DNA of 64,000 bases from Actinomadura sp. HBU206391 (GTDB lineage Bacteria > Actinomycetota > Actinomycetes > Streptosporangiales > Streptosporangiaceae). Below are positions 51,834-59,230 of this stretch, piece after piece (the first letter of the stretch is position 1; the number at the start of each line of letters is the position of its first letter). The notes beneath the pieces were generated by a model. It ran no database searches. It was not told the DNA's origin and saw nothing but the letters and a program-made list of their open reading frames with translations. The stretch is taken from NCBI RefSeq assembly GCF_014323665.1, contig NZ_JABVEB010000011.1, positions 1 to 64,000 of the forward strand. The letters are read 5' to 3'. The translations under genes and the position numbers were made by a program.

Positions 51834-53039
51834 TCACCAGGCGACAGGCATCGCGTGCGGTCCGAAGAAAGCGGCGTCGTAGGCGAAGGGCACCTCGTCG
51901 AGCCCTGCCGCCAGGTGGAGCGTCGGTATCCGGGTCAGCAGGGTGCCGTAGGCGATCTCCAGCTCGGCGCGGGCGAGGTTCTGGCCGATGCACTGATGCA
52001 CCCCGTACCCGAAGGCGAGGTGGTGGTGCGCAGACCGGCGGATGTCGAACTCGTCGGGATTCTCGAACGTCCGCTCGTCCCGGTTGGCCGATGCGGCCAG
52101 CACCGTCAGGCGATCACCGGCGCGGACCCGCACACCGCCGATATCGAGGTCGTCCGCCGCCACCCGGTCGAAGCTGACCCAGTCCTGCACCGAATGGAAA
52201 CGCAGCATTTCCTCGGCCGCACCCGGCAGCAGGCTCGAATCGGCGCGCAACGCGGCGAGCTGCGCCGGGTGCTCCAGCAGCGTCAGCACGCCCAGTGAGA
52301 TCATGTTCGCCGGCGACTCGTAGCCTGCGAGCAGCAGCAGGAAACCGATGTTGATCAGAGCGTCGGTGGTCAGCTCCCCGGTGGGCAGGTGCCTGGCGGC
52401 CAGCCGTCCGATGAGGCCGTCGTGTGGCTCAGCCTCGGCGCGGCTGATGAGTTCGCGCAGGTAGCCGCGAAGGTCTCGGGAGGCCTGGGGGGCCCGCGGG
52501 TCGTTGCTCATCACGGTCAGCATCCGGAGCCGGGACTCGAAGAACCCGTGGTCGTCGGCCGGGACGCCGAGCAGCTCGCAGATGACTCGCGACGGGACCG
52601 GGCGCGCGAACGACTCGACGAGGTCGGTGGGCGACCCGGTCTCCAGCATCTTGTCGATCGCCGTGTCGACGATTCGTTGGATGCGCGGCCGCATCGCGGC
52701 CACCGGGCGGGCACCCAGCTCCGAGATCAGCAACCGTCGGTACCGACTGTGCTCCGGCGGGTCCGTCTCGATGAAGAAGCCCTCGTCGGGACGATCGTCG
52801 TCGGGCCCGCGAGGCCGTTCGGGTCGTCCGGTGCGCGAGCTGATCCGCGGGTCGCTGAGGATCTGCCGTGCCTCGGCGTGGCGGGTCACCGCCCAGACAG
52901 GCGTGCCGTTCGGCAGGTTGGCGCGGACGAGCGGCGCGCTGGCGCGCATCCGCTGATACTCGGCCGGCGGAGCGAACGGACAGGTCCGCTCCATCGGGAA
53001 GGTCGGTGGCGCGAGCATGTCGTGCTCGGATGTGCTCAT
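51834..53039 (-). CDS. Cytochrome P450
   Basis: A 401-residue soluble bacterial P450. The haem-binding loop is FGYGVHQCIGQNLAR with the axial Cys near residue 355. The I-helix oxygen-activation motif is LLLLAGYESPAN, with Ser replacing the usual Thr. The ExxR motif is in EEMLRFHS, and N-terminal substrate-recognition segments are like those of CYP105/107 secondary-metabolism enzymes. ATG 53039 has GAGGGGGA six bases upstream. No ferredoxin gene is adjacent. The divergent operon encodes an NAD(P)-binding protein and an F420-type oxidoreductase. The substrate is unknown. Confidence 0.92.
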   Translation of the reverse strand: MSTSEHDMLAPPTFPMERTCPFAPPAEYQRMRASAPLVRANLPNGTPVWAVTRHAEARQILSDPRISSRTGRPERPRGPDDDRPDEGFFIETDPPEHSRYRRLLISELGARPVAAMRPRIQRIVDTAIDKMLETGSPTDLVESFARPVPSRVICELLGVPADDHGFFESRLRMLTVMSNDPRAPQASRDLRGYLRELISRAEAEPHDGLIGRLAARHLPTGELTTDALINIGFLLLLAGYESPANMISLGVLTLLEHPAQLAALRADSSLLPGAAEEMLRFHSVQDWVSFDRVAADDLDIGGVRVRAGDRLTVLAASANRDERTFENPDEFDIRRSAHHHLAFGYGVHQCIGQNLARAELEIAYGTLLTRIPTLHLAAGLDEVPFAYDAAFFGPHAMPVAW

Positions 53040-53187
53040 CGCAGTTCCCCCTCAGCGCCCGCTCAGCATGCAACCGCAGCGTGGGGCGTGTCCAGAGGTC
53101 AGGGACGGATCTTCCACTTCTCGGTCATGTCCACACCAGTGAGTAGCGGCACCATGACGTGGAGGCGCAGCCGCCGTTCGGCAGAAT

Positions 53188-53205
53188 GCGTTTCCGCGGA
53201 AACGC
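53188..53205. promoter_or_regulatory. Palindromic operator 1
   Basis: GCGTTTCCGCGGAAACGC is a perfect 18-base palindrome about 150 bases upstream of the P450 start. With its flank GGCAGAAT it is repeated almost exactly 37 bases downstream. It is typical of a TetR- or LacI-class dimer site. No such regulator is encoded next to it. Confidence 0.6.
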
Positions 53206-53224
53206 TCGAGGAGCGCGGCAGTAG

Positions 53225-53242
53225 GCGTTTCCGCGGAAACGT
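53225..53242. promoter_or_regulatory. Palindromic operator 2
   Basis: GCGTTTCCGCGGAAACGT is identical to operator 1 except for the last base, preceded by GGCAGTAG. The centres of the two sites are 37 bases apart, about three and a half helical turns. Confidence 0.6.
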
Positions 53243-53436
53243 CGGGCCGGCCGGCCCGTGCGGTCGAGCGCCGAGGCTTCACGGGCGTGGACGGGCGGCC
53301 GGGGCGAACATGTCCGGATCGAGTGGCCTTGGTCCGCCGGTGCGCGGTAGCCGGTATCCGATCGGAAACCACCTGCTCGGTTACCGTCCCGGCAGCGGCC
53401 GGCGACAGGGACCGGCTCGGACGGTGAGGTGCACGC

Positions 53437-54072
53437 ATGAGCAGGATCGTCGTTTTCGGTGCGGGTGGCAGGGCGGGGCGGGCCGCGGTAGCGGAGGCCC
53501 GGCGGCGGGGACACGAGGTCACCGCCGTGGTCCGTGATCCCGCCGCGCACCACGGCCTGGCGGCGGACGGCGTACGGCTGGTCGCCGGGAACGTCACGGA
53601 TACCGAGAGCGTCGCAGAGGCGGCGCGGGGCCACGACGCCGCGATCAGCGCCGTCTACGAGGCCGGTGCGCAGCCCGACGTCTTCTTCTCGGCCGCCGCA
53701 CGCGCGCTGCTCGACGGGCTGTCGCGGGCGGGGGTGGGCCGGCTGGTCTCGGTCGGCCTGGCGTCGATCCTGCCGACCGCGTCCGGGACGCTCCTCATGG
53801 ACACCGCCGGCTACCCGCAGGAGTACCGCGCGTTCTATCTGGGCCATGCGGCCGGCAACGCGGTGCTGACCCGGGCCGTCACCTCGGTGGACTGGCTGGT
53901 CCTCAGCCCGGCCGGGGACTTCGACCACGGAGGCATGCGAACCGGCCGGTACCGCAGGACTCCGGGCGAGGCGAGCAGTCGCATCTCCTATGCCGACTTC
54001 GCGATCGCGGTGCTCGACGAGATCGAAACCCCCGGGCACCACCGCACGCATCTGGGCGTCGAGGCGTTCTGA
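53437..54072 (+). CDS. NAD(P)-binding Rossmann-fold protein (atypical SDR)
   Basis: A 211-residue NAD(P)H-binding protein of the NmrA/YwnB-like atypical SDR type. The nucleotide motif VVFGAGGRAGRAAVAEA is at residues 4-20, followed by VTAVVRDP with an Arg after beta-2 that favours NADP(H). SVGLASILPT and SPAGDF follow the usual order. No YxxxK catalytic motif is clear. ATG 53437 follows GGTGAGG. The next gene overlaps by one base, so the two proteins may act in one redox step, and both may be coregulated with the divergent P450 gene. Confidence 0.82.
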   Translation: MSRIVVFGAGGRAGRAAVAEARRRGHEVTAVVRDPAAHHGLAADGVRLVAGNVTDTESVAEAARGHDAAISAVYEAGAQPDVFFSAAARALLDGLSRAGVGRLVSVGLASILPTASGTLLMDTAGYPQEYRAFYLGHAAGNAVLTRAVTSVDWLVLSPAGDFDHGGMRTGRYRRTPGEASSRISYADFAIAVLDEIETPGHHRTHLGVEAF

Positions 54073-54494
54073 TGGACGAGGAGATCCACGACAGCCCGGA
54101 CGAGAGGGTGGCCGGCCATATTCGCCGCTTCCTGGACACCGGCGGCCGGCCCAGACCGGGCATGAACGATCTGCTGCTCACCACCCGTGGGCGCAGAACG
54201 GGCAGGCTGCGCCGCACCGCCCTGGTGTACGCACGCGACGGGGACCGTTATGTCCTCGCCGCGTCGAACGCCGGTGCCGACGCGCATCCGGCGTGGTATC
54301 TCAACCTGGTGGACGACCCCGAGGTCATAGTGCAGATCGGCACCGAGACCTTCACCGCGAGCGCGCGCGGCGCCACTCCCGAGGAGCGGCCGCGGCTGTG
54401 GCGGCTCATGGTCACGGCCATGCCGTCCTACCGGCGCTACCAGGAGATGACCGGCAGGGACATACCCGTGGTGATCATCGAATTCGGAAAGTGA
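54072..54494 (+). CDS. Deazaflavin (F420)-dependent nitroreductase family protein
   Basis: A 140-residue split-barrel protein of the deazaflavin-dependent nitroreductase (Ddn) family, which uses reduced F420 to reduce quinones or other acceptors. The phosphate-binding signature LLLTTRGRRTGRLRRTALVYARDGDRYVL and HPAWYLNLVDDPEVIVQIG fit well. ATG 54072 shares one base with the upstream stop, so translation is coupled with the Rossmann-fold partner. The substrate is not predictable. Confidence 0.87.
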   Translation: MDEEIHDSPDERVAGHIRRFLDTGGRPRPGMNDLLLTTRGRRTGRLRRTALVYARDGDRYVLAASNAGADAHPAWYLNLVDDPEVIVQIGTETFTASARGATPEERPRLWRLMVTAMPSYRRYQEMTGRDIPVVIIEFGK

Positions 54495-54613
54495 CCGGAT
54501 TTCTGTGCGACAGGCCCTCGGGGGCCCGGCGCCGAGAATCCGGGTCGAATCGGCTGGGTAGCTCTCCGGCAGAAACGACCCGCGAATGACGCGGGCGGAT
54601 TCGGGGGATTCGA

Positions 54614-55534
54614 ATGAGACGCCGCATTTTCTTGATGTCGGTCGCGATCACGGCATCAATGGGGATTTCCTCGGCCAGGGCCGGTGATGAACCGCCCGTC
54701 GAGCTCTGGCGCCAGCAGACGATCGGGCCCAATCTCTCCTTGCACACGCGCGACGTCGCAGGCAGGCTGCGCGACGTCACCTACGTGGACATCGACGGTC
54801 ATGCCGTGACCGAGGGCGACATCTCGCTCGGCCGGATCGCCGATGTGGCCCGCGGCAGGCCGCACTTCCCGGGCGTGCTTCCCGGAGGGGAGCCCCCTCC
54901 GCCCGGGCCGCAGGGGGCGCCGCAGGACACCTGCACGCCAGGCGCCTCGGGGGCGGCCGTCAGTGACACGTCAGCGCTGTGGCCGAAGGGGAGGGTGCCG
55001 TACGTGTTCGATCCGGGTCTGCCGGCGGCCGTGCGCAAGACGGTCGAGGAGGCCGTCGCCGACTTCACCGCCGGGACGTGCGTCCGCTTCGTGCCGCGGA
55101 CCGACGTGGGCGCCTTCGTCCGGATCTTCGCGGGCACCGGCTGCTATTCGATGCTGGGCATGAAAGGCGGGCGGCAGGACCTTTCGCTCGGCAGCGGTTG
55201 CAATTACATGGGCACGGTCGTGCACGAGTTGATGCATGTCATCGGTTTCCACCACGAGCACAACCGGTCGGACCGGGACGGTTCGGTCGACGTCCACCTC
55301 GAGAACGTGACACCGGCCTATCATTCCCAGTTCCAGCGGATGGAGGCTGCTCGGAACCGGCTGTTCGGCGACTTCGACCAGAACTCGGTGATGATCTACG
55401 GGAACAGGGCGTTCTCCGCCAACGGGCTCGACACCTTGGTCGCGAAGAACGGCCGGCCGCTGACCGATCCGTACGCCAAGACGGGATTCAGCGCGGCCGA
55501 CCTGATCGCGATCCGCCAGATGTACGGCTGCTGA
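54614..55534 (+). CDS. Secreted astacin-like (M12A) zinc metalloprotease
   Basis: A 306-residue secreted protease. The signal peptide is about residues 1-24 (MRRRIFLMSVAITASMGISSARA). A propeptide-like region with a Pro/Gly-rich segment reaches to about residue 115. The catalytic domain carries the astacin zinc motif HELMHVIGFHHEHNR near residues 210-224 and the Met-turn Tyr in SVMIYG. Cysteines at TCVRF, TGCYSM, SGCNY and the C-terminal YGC would pair outside the cell. The gene is monocistronic and converges with a GNAT gene. Host protein targets are unknown. Confidence 0.9.
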   Translation: MRRRIFLMSVAITASMGISSARAGDEPPVELWRQQTIGPNLSLHTRDVAGRLRDVTYVDIDGHAVTEGDISLGRIADVARGRPHFPGVLPGGEPPPPGPQGAPQDTCTPGASGAAVSDTSALWPKGRVPYVFDPGLPAAVRKTVEEAVADFTAGTCVRFVPRTDVGAFVRIFAGTGCYSMLGMKGGRQDLSLGSGCNYMGTVVHELMHVIGFHHEHNRSDRDGSVDVHLENVTPAYHSQFQRMEAARNRLFGDFDQNSVMIYGNRAFSANGLDTLVAKNGRPLTDPYAKTGFSAADLIAIRQMYGC

Positions 55535-55572
55535 CGACATCAGGGGCAGGCCGCACCGGGCCCGCCTCATGC

Positions 55573-56187
55573 TCATTCCGTCGTGCGGCCGAGATAGGTG
55601 ACGGGGCCGGGGTCGGTGACCGGGATCTCGTGGAAGCCCACGCGGTCGTAGAAGGCCCGGGCGGCGGTGTTCGTCGGCACCATGCCGAGGTGGACGGCGG
55701 GCACCCCCGCTCGGCGCAGGGCGCCGAGAAAGGCGTCCATCAACGTACGGCCGTGGCCCTGGCGCTGGAAGTCGGGCAGCAGATCGATGTGGAGATGGGC
55801 CGGGTAGGCGGCGAGTTCCGGCACGACCATGCGCTCGGGGTTGTGCATGAGGGCGATCATCGCCTCGCTCGGTGTACGGGGCGGACCGGTGAGAGCGGGA
55901 TAGCGCTCGACCAGGGTCGGCAGCCACGAGTCGCGGTACCTCTTGACGAAGGCGACGGTGTCGGCGGTGCCGAGGATGTACCCGACCGCCCGCTGTCCGT
56001 CGTCGAGAACGAAGGTCAGCTCCGGCTCGAGTTCGGCGTACGGTGCGGCGAAGATGCTCGGCATCAGATCCGGGTCGGGGTAGATGTGCCGGGAGTCCCC
56101 GCCTTCGTGCGCGGTGCGCACACAGATGTCGTACAGCGCCGCGCGGTCCTCCGGACGGTACGGCCGGACGATGGGATATGTGGTCAC
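55573..56187 (-). CDS. GNAT family N-acetyltransferase
   Basis: A 204-residue GNAT acyltransferase. Acetyl-CoA-binding motif A is LHIDLLPDFQRQGHGRTLMDAFL, with the R/Q-x-x-G-x-G loop, and the C-terminal beta strand block NTAARAFYDRVGFHEIPV is typical. N-terminal residues VRPYRPEDRAALYDICVRTA open the fold. GTG 56187 is preferred: CATGAT six bases upstream suggests a leaderless mRNA. The length is longer than minimal GNATs because of a central insertion (about residues 75-115). The acceptor is unknown. Confidence 0.88.
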   Translation of the reverse strand: MTTYPIVRPYRPEDRAALYDICVRTAHEGGDSRHIYPDPDLMPSIFAAPYAELEPELTFVLDDGQRAVGYILGTADTVAFVKRYRDSWLPTLVERYPALTGPPRTPSEAMIALMHNPERMVVPELAAYPAHLHIDLLPDFQRQGHGRTLMDAFLGALRRAGVPAVHLGMVPTNTAARAFYDRVGFHEIPVTDPGPVTYLGRTTE

Positions 56188-56193
56188 GTGCAA

Positions 56194-56199
56194 ATCATG
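56194..56199 (-). promoter_or_regulatory. -10-like CATGAT, predicted leaderless start of the GNAT gene
   Basis: On the minus strand CATGAT is followed by TTGCAC and GTG. The spacing matches the other leaderless candidates, although the first base departs from TANNNT. Confidence 0.3.
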
Positions 56200-56253
56200 C
56201 CCGGGTTTGCGACCTCTCGGGCGGCCGGGCCATGAGGTCGGCCGAGCTCGCGG

Positions 56254-56838
56254 TCAGAGGGCCGGCGGGCTCAGGAAGAGCGCCGAGAGCCGGGGCAGCC
56301 GTTTACGCATCTGGTCGGCGTCGTCGAAGTCGAATTCCTCACCCATGTCGGGCTCCTCCTCCTCATCCTCCCGCCCGTCCTGGTAGCGGTCCCAGGCCTC
56401 CTCGTAGGCGTCCGCGCCTGCGCCCGTGAGCCGCTCGTACGCCACGTTGCCCGCGGCCCCGACCTCCTCGTAGAAGATGGCACTATCGCCGCGGGAGCCG
56501 GAGCCGGACCCCGATCCGGCCGCGGCCTCGATCACAGCCGGGTGGTCGGCGAGATCGTCCGGTGACCGCGCCGCCTTCTCGAACCAGTCACGGCCGAGCG
56601 CGACCAGGCCGGCCTGGAAGTCCATGAAACCGTCGTCGGAGCAACCGCCGCCGATGAGATACGCGGCGGCCCAGACATCCCAGCGGTACACGGCATCGGT
56701 TACCTGGTCGAACCGATACTCGAACTCGAGGATCGCCTGCTCTGGGCCCACGGCGAGCCGGTCCACCAGTGCTTCGTAGAACGGCTTGTCGCCGGTGCGC
56801 GCGGATTCGACGATGTCCCAGAACTCTTCTGTGTTCAC
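56254..56838 (-). CDS. DUF4240 domain protein
   Basis: A 194-residue protein of the DUF4240 family. The diagnostic stretch is EFWDIVESAR at the start and YRWDVWAAAYLIGGGCSDDGFMDFQAGLVALGRDWFEKA near residues 65-105. A Gly/Ser-rich linker (GSGSGSGS) and a very acidic C-terminal segment (REDEEEEPDMGEEFDFDD) follow. Family members are often toxin-associated or immunity-like proteins, but no role is proven. GTG 56838 starts at VNTEEFWD. Upstream in-frame ATGs exist and cannot be excluded. Confidence 0.78.
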   Translation of the reverse strand: MNTEEFWDIVESARTGDKPFYEALVDRLAVGPEQAILEFEYRFDQVTDAVYRWDVWAAAYLIGGGCSDDGFMDFQAGLVALGRDWFEKAARSPDDLADHPAVIEAAAGSGSGSGSRGDSAIFYEEVGAAGNVAYERLTGAGADAYEEAWDRYQDGREDEEEEPDMGEEFDFDDADQMRKRLPRLSALFLSPPAL

Positions 56839-56977
56839 GGCACGTACTCTGCCATTCGAAGGAGACATCTCGCTCGCGTGACGCATCGCCCCGAGATGTG
56901 CCGCGTGTCGGCGTGTGCGCGGTGAGTATCCGGTGTCACCCGGAAACCGTCGGCCGGTCGGGGCATGATGGCGAGCC

Positions 56978-57316
56978 ATGCTGCATCTTCTGATCCTGCG
57001 CTACATGGCCGCCAAGTCCGAGGTCGAGCCGCATGTGCCCGGCCACGTCCACTTCCTCGAGCGCTACCACGGCCAGGGCGTCTTCCTGGTCTCCGGGCCG
57101 ACGGTGCCGGTCGAGGAGGGCGGGGCCATCATCGCCCGGGGAGTCGACCGCGCGCGGATCGAGGAGATCGCCGTCGAGGATCCCTTCGTGCGGGCCGGGG
57201 TCGCGACCTACCAGGTGGTGACCATCGCGCCAGGACGCGCGCATCCGATGGTGTCCGACCTCCTGACCGCGCCGCTCATTCAGGACGGGATCGAGCGGGA
57301 CACGATGCCGTCGTGA
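56978..57316 (+). CDS. YCII-related domain protein
   Basis: A 112-residue protein with the YciI-like ferredoxin-type alpha/beta fold: HLLILRYMAAKSEVEPHVPGHVHFLERYHGQGVFLVSGPT and DPFVRAGVATYQVVTIAP. His and Asp at the conserved positions (GHVHFLE, EDPF) match the putative active site of the family. The function of stand-alone members is largely unknown. CATGAT lies eight bases before ATG 56978. It is divergent from the DUF4240 gene. Confidence 0.83.
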   Translation: MLHLLILRYMAAKSEVEPHVPGHVHFLERYHGQGVFLVSGPTVPVEEGGAIIARGVDRARIEEIAVEDPFVRAGVATYQVVTIAPGRAHPMVSDLLTAPLIQDGIERDTMPS

Positions 57317-57342
57317 TTCATGATTCATGATTCGCGATTCAG
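57315..57342 (+). repeat. 7-base tandem repeat GATTCAT
   Basis: Four units: GATTCAT, GATTCAT, GATTCGC, GATTCAG, immediately at the end of the YCII gene. It is followed by GGATGACGGCGACGACGGCG, an imperfect GAC/GAT-rich run. Confidence 0.75.
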
Positions 57343-57878
57343 GATGACGGCGACGACGGCGATGACGGTGCGCCGGCCGTCGATCCGACCGACGTGAATC
57401 CGACCGACGTGAATCCGACCGACGTGGATCGGCCGAGTGGAGCCGGTGAAGTGGTTCTGGCGGAGTGGTCCTGGCGGGTCGGGCGCCCGGCGCATGCCGG
57501 GACGCGCGGGCGGTCAGTAGGGGAGAACCCGTCCGGAAGGGGTCCGCAGGTCGGGCGTGGCAGGCTGACGCGGAGGTCTGGGACGTTTGACAAGCTGCTG
57601 CCGTGTCATGCTGATCATTTCCCCCCTTCTGGCAACCGCTAATCGGTAGATCTCTGTGAATCCCTCTTCCAGGTTCGGTCATGCTCGCGCAATGGCCGGG
57701 GTGAGGGGTTTCATGCCGGGCCCGGCGCACGGCGCGGACGTCAGCATGCAGCCGGGCACGCCCGCCGGCACGTTCTTCATTCCGGCGACGGCCGGACGCG
57801 TGGTGGCTTGTGGTCGTCGTCGTGCGCGGGAAGCGTAGAGATACAGCGAAGTTCGCTCTCACACTAGGATCCCCGGAC
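57317..57878. other. Non-coding stretch with short tandem repeats
   Basis: These 562 bases hold two short tandem-repeat tracts (57315-57342 and 57382-57425) and no gene I can support. Two open frames (minus 57339-57593 and plus 57656-57838) have repeat-derived or low-complexity translations. AT-rich sequence near 57590-57660 could contain the promoter of the isochorismatase-fold gene, and TAGGAT at 57865-57870 is a candidate -10. Confidence 0.55.
57382..57425 (+). repeat. 15-base tandem repeat GAATCCGACCGACGT
   Basis: Three units: 57382-57395 (one base short), 57396-57410 and 57411-57425, the latter two identical, followed by a partial unit GGATCGG. It looks like slippage in a non-coding region. 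Confidence 0.8.
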
Positions 57879-58403
57879 ATGGTTGAGACGATTGATCCCC
57901 ATCAGACCGCATTTGTCGCCATCGATCTGCAGGTCCGGATCGTGGGCCGGGAAACGGCGCCGCACACCGGCGCCGACGTCGTACGGCAGTGCATGCGCCT
58001 CGCGGAGGCCTTCCGGGAAAAGGGCGGCCACGTCGTGATCGTGCAGGCGGAACGTCCCGGAGAGGAAACCCAGCCACCCGGCAGTGAACTGGTGAGCGAG
58101 ATGGCGCCGCAGGCGGGCGATCTCCTCATCACCAAGCACACCTGGGGCGCGTTCCACGACACCGGGCTGCACGAGCAACTGCGGAGGCGGGGCGTCACGA
58201 CGCTCGCGCTGGCCGGTATCGCGACCAACTTCGGCGTCGAGTCGACCGCGCGCGCGGCGGACGAGCACGGCTACCGGCTGCTGCTGGTCGAGGACGCCAT
58301 GGCGGGTCTGGACGCCGGCGACCACGCCTTCGCGATCACGAGGATCTTCCCGGTCCTCGGCACCGTGTGCTCGACGGACGAACTGCTCGCGGCCCTCGGC
58401 TAG
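57879..58403 (+). CDS. Isochorismatase-fold hydrolase with Gly at the nucleophile position
   Basis: A 174-residue protein of the isochorismatase-like superfamily. The catalytic Asp (FVAIDLQVRIVG) and Lys (LLITKHTWGAFHDT) are present. The position of the nucleophilic Cys, normally in GxxTNxCVExTAR, is Gly in GIATNFGVESTARAA. True isochorismatases such as EntB and PhzD also lack the Cys, so this enzyme is unlikely to be a Cys-dependent amidase. It may instead act on an enol-ether-like substrate. ATG 57879 follows TAGGAT by eight bases, suggesting a very short leader. No siderophore genes are nearby. Confidence 0.82.
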   Translation: MVETIDPHQTAFVAIDLQVRIVGRETAPHTGADVVRQCMRLAEAFREKGGHVVIVQAERPGEETQPPGSELVSEMAPQAGDLLITKHTWGAFHDTGLHEQLRRRGVTTLALAGIATNFGVESTARAADEHGYRLLLVEDAMAGLDAGDHAFAITRIFPVLGTVCSTDELLAALG

Positions 58404-59230
58404 GAGACCACGTCCTTCGACTGGAACCGCCGGAACGCCAGCGCGAGCAGGACGACCGCGTAGGAGAACGACAACGCGGTGCCCTTCGCCATCCCCGACC
58501 ACTGGATCGAGGGCTGCAGGGCGTCCATCCAGGCGTACATCCAGTGCGAGGGCAGGAACTGCCGCCAGTCGCCCAGCGCGGTGACCGCGTCGAGGATGTT
58601 GCTGACGATGACCAGCCCGACGGCTCCGCCCACGGCCCCGAGCGGAGAATCCGTCGTCACCGACAGCAGGAACGCCAGTGCGGCGACGACGAGCTGGCTG
58701 ACCAGCGCGTAGCCGACCATGAGCGCCATCCGGCTCAGCGCGCTCCCGGCGGGCAGTGCCGAGCCGCCGGTCGGCAGCCGCATATCGTCCCAGCCGAACG
58801 CGAGCGTGCCCGCGACCAGTGCCATGAGCGGCAGGGTCACCACGGCGGCGGTCGCGTATCCCAGCGCCACGATCAGCTTCTGGCGCAGCAGCCGGGCGCG
58901 CGGCACCGGGGCGGCGAGCAGGTAGCGCAGCGACGACCAGTTGGCCTCGCTCGCCACGGTGTCGCCGCAGAAGAGGGCCACCGCCACCACGAGCAGGAAG
59001 CCCGCCGACACGAACAAGGTGAAGGCCGTGAAGTTCAGTCCGCTGTCGGTGGCCACGGTCACGAGTCCCGGCGCGCCGTTCCCCTCCGGGTCGCCGCCGA
59101 CCTGGAAGGCGGCCACGAGCAACCAGGGCAGCAGGAGCAGGATGACGAACGCCACGAGCGTGCGGCGCCGCCGGAACTGGCGGACGGCCTCGACGCGAAG
59201 CGGCAGCGTGCGGCCCGCCTGGTAGGTCAT
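58400..59230 (-). CDS. ABC transporter permease (ABC-2 type)
   Basis: A 276-residue integral membrane protein with about six helices (RTLVAFVILLLLPWLLVAAFQ, FTLFVSAGFLLVVAVALFCGDTV, GAVGGAVGLVIVSNILDAV), in the style of ABC-2 permeases. The cytoplasmic N-terminus is basic. ATG 59230 overlaps the stop of the upstream fused hydrolase-ATPase gene (ATGA), with GGGAGGG upstream, so the two form one transporter. The last helix and tail (FRRFQSKDVVS) are typical of the family. The substrate is unknown. Confidence 0.85.
   Translation of the reverse strand: MTYQAGRTLPLRVEAVRQFRRRRTLVAFVILLLLPWLLVAAFQVGGDPEGNGAPGLVTVATDSGLNFTAFTLFVSAGFLLVVAVALFCGDTVASEANWSSLRYLLAAPVPRARLLRQKLIVALGYATAAVVTLPLMALVAGTLAFGWDDMRLPTGGSALPAGSALSRMALMVGYALVSQLVVAALAFLLSVTTDSPLGAVGGAVGLVIVSNILDAVTALGDWRQFLPSHWMYAWMDALQPSIQWSGMAKGTALSFSYAVVLLALAFRRFQSKDVVS

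Larger units (their letters stand above)
53040..53436. promoter_or_regulatory. Intergenic region between the P450 and oxidoreductase genes
   Basis: A 397-base divergent intergenic region with no supported gene. It holds two identical 16-base palindromes (53189-53204 and 53226-53241) and a third imperfect palindrome, GGTATCCGATCGGAAACC (53353-53370). The promoters for both directions must lie here. Confidence 0.6.

Noticed and set aside
57339-57593. Minus-strand ORF of 84 codons over the tandem repeats
   Set aside because: The repeated TSVGF/SVGFT peptide comes from the 15-base DNA repeat. It has no ribosome-binding site and no family.
57656-57838. Plus-strand ORF of 60 codons before the isochorismatase-fold gene
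   Set aside because: Mixed low-complexity translation, no ribosome-binding site, unlike any family I know.
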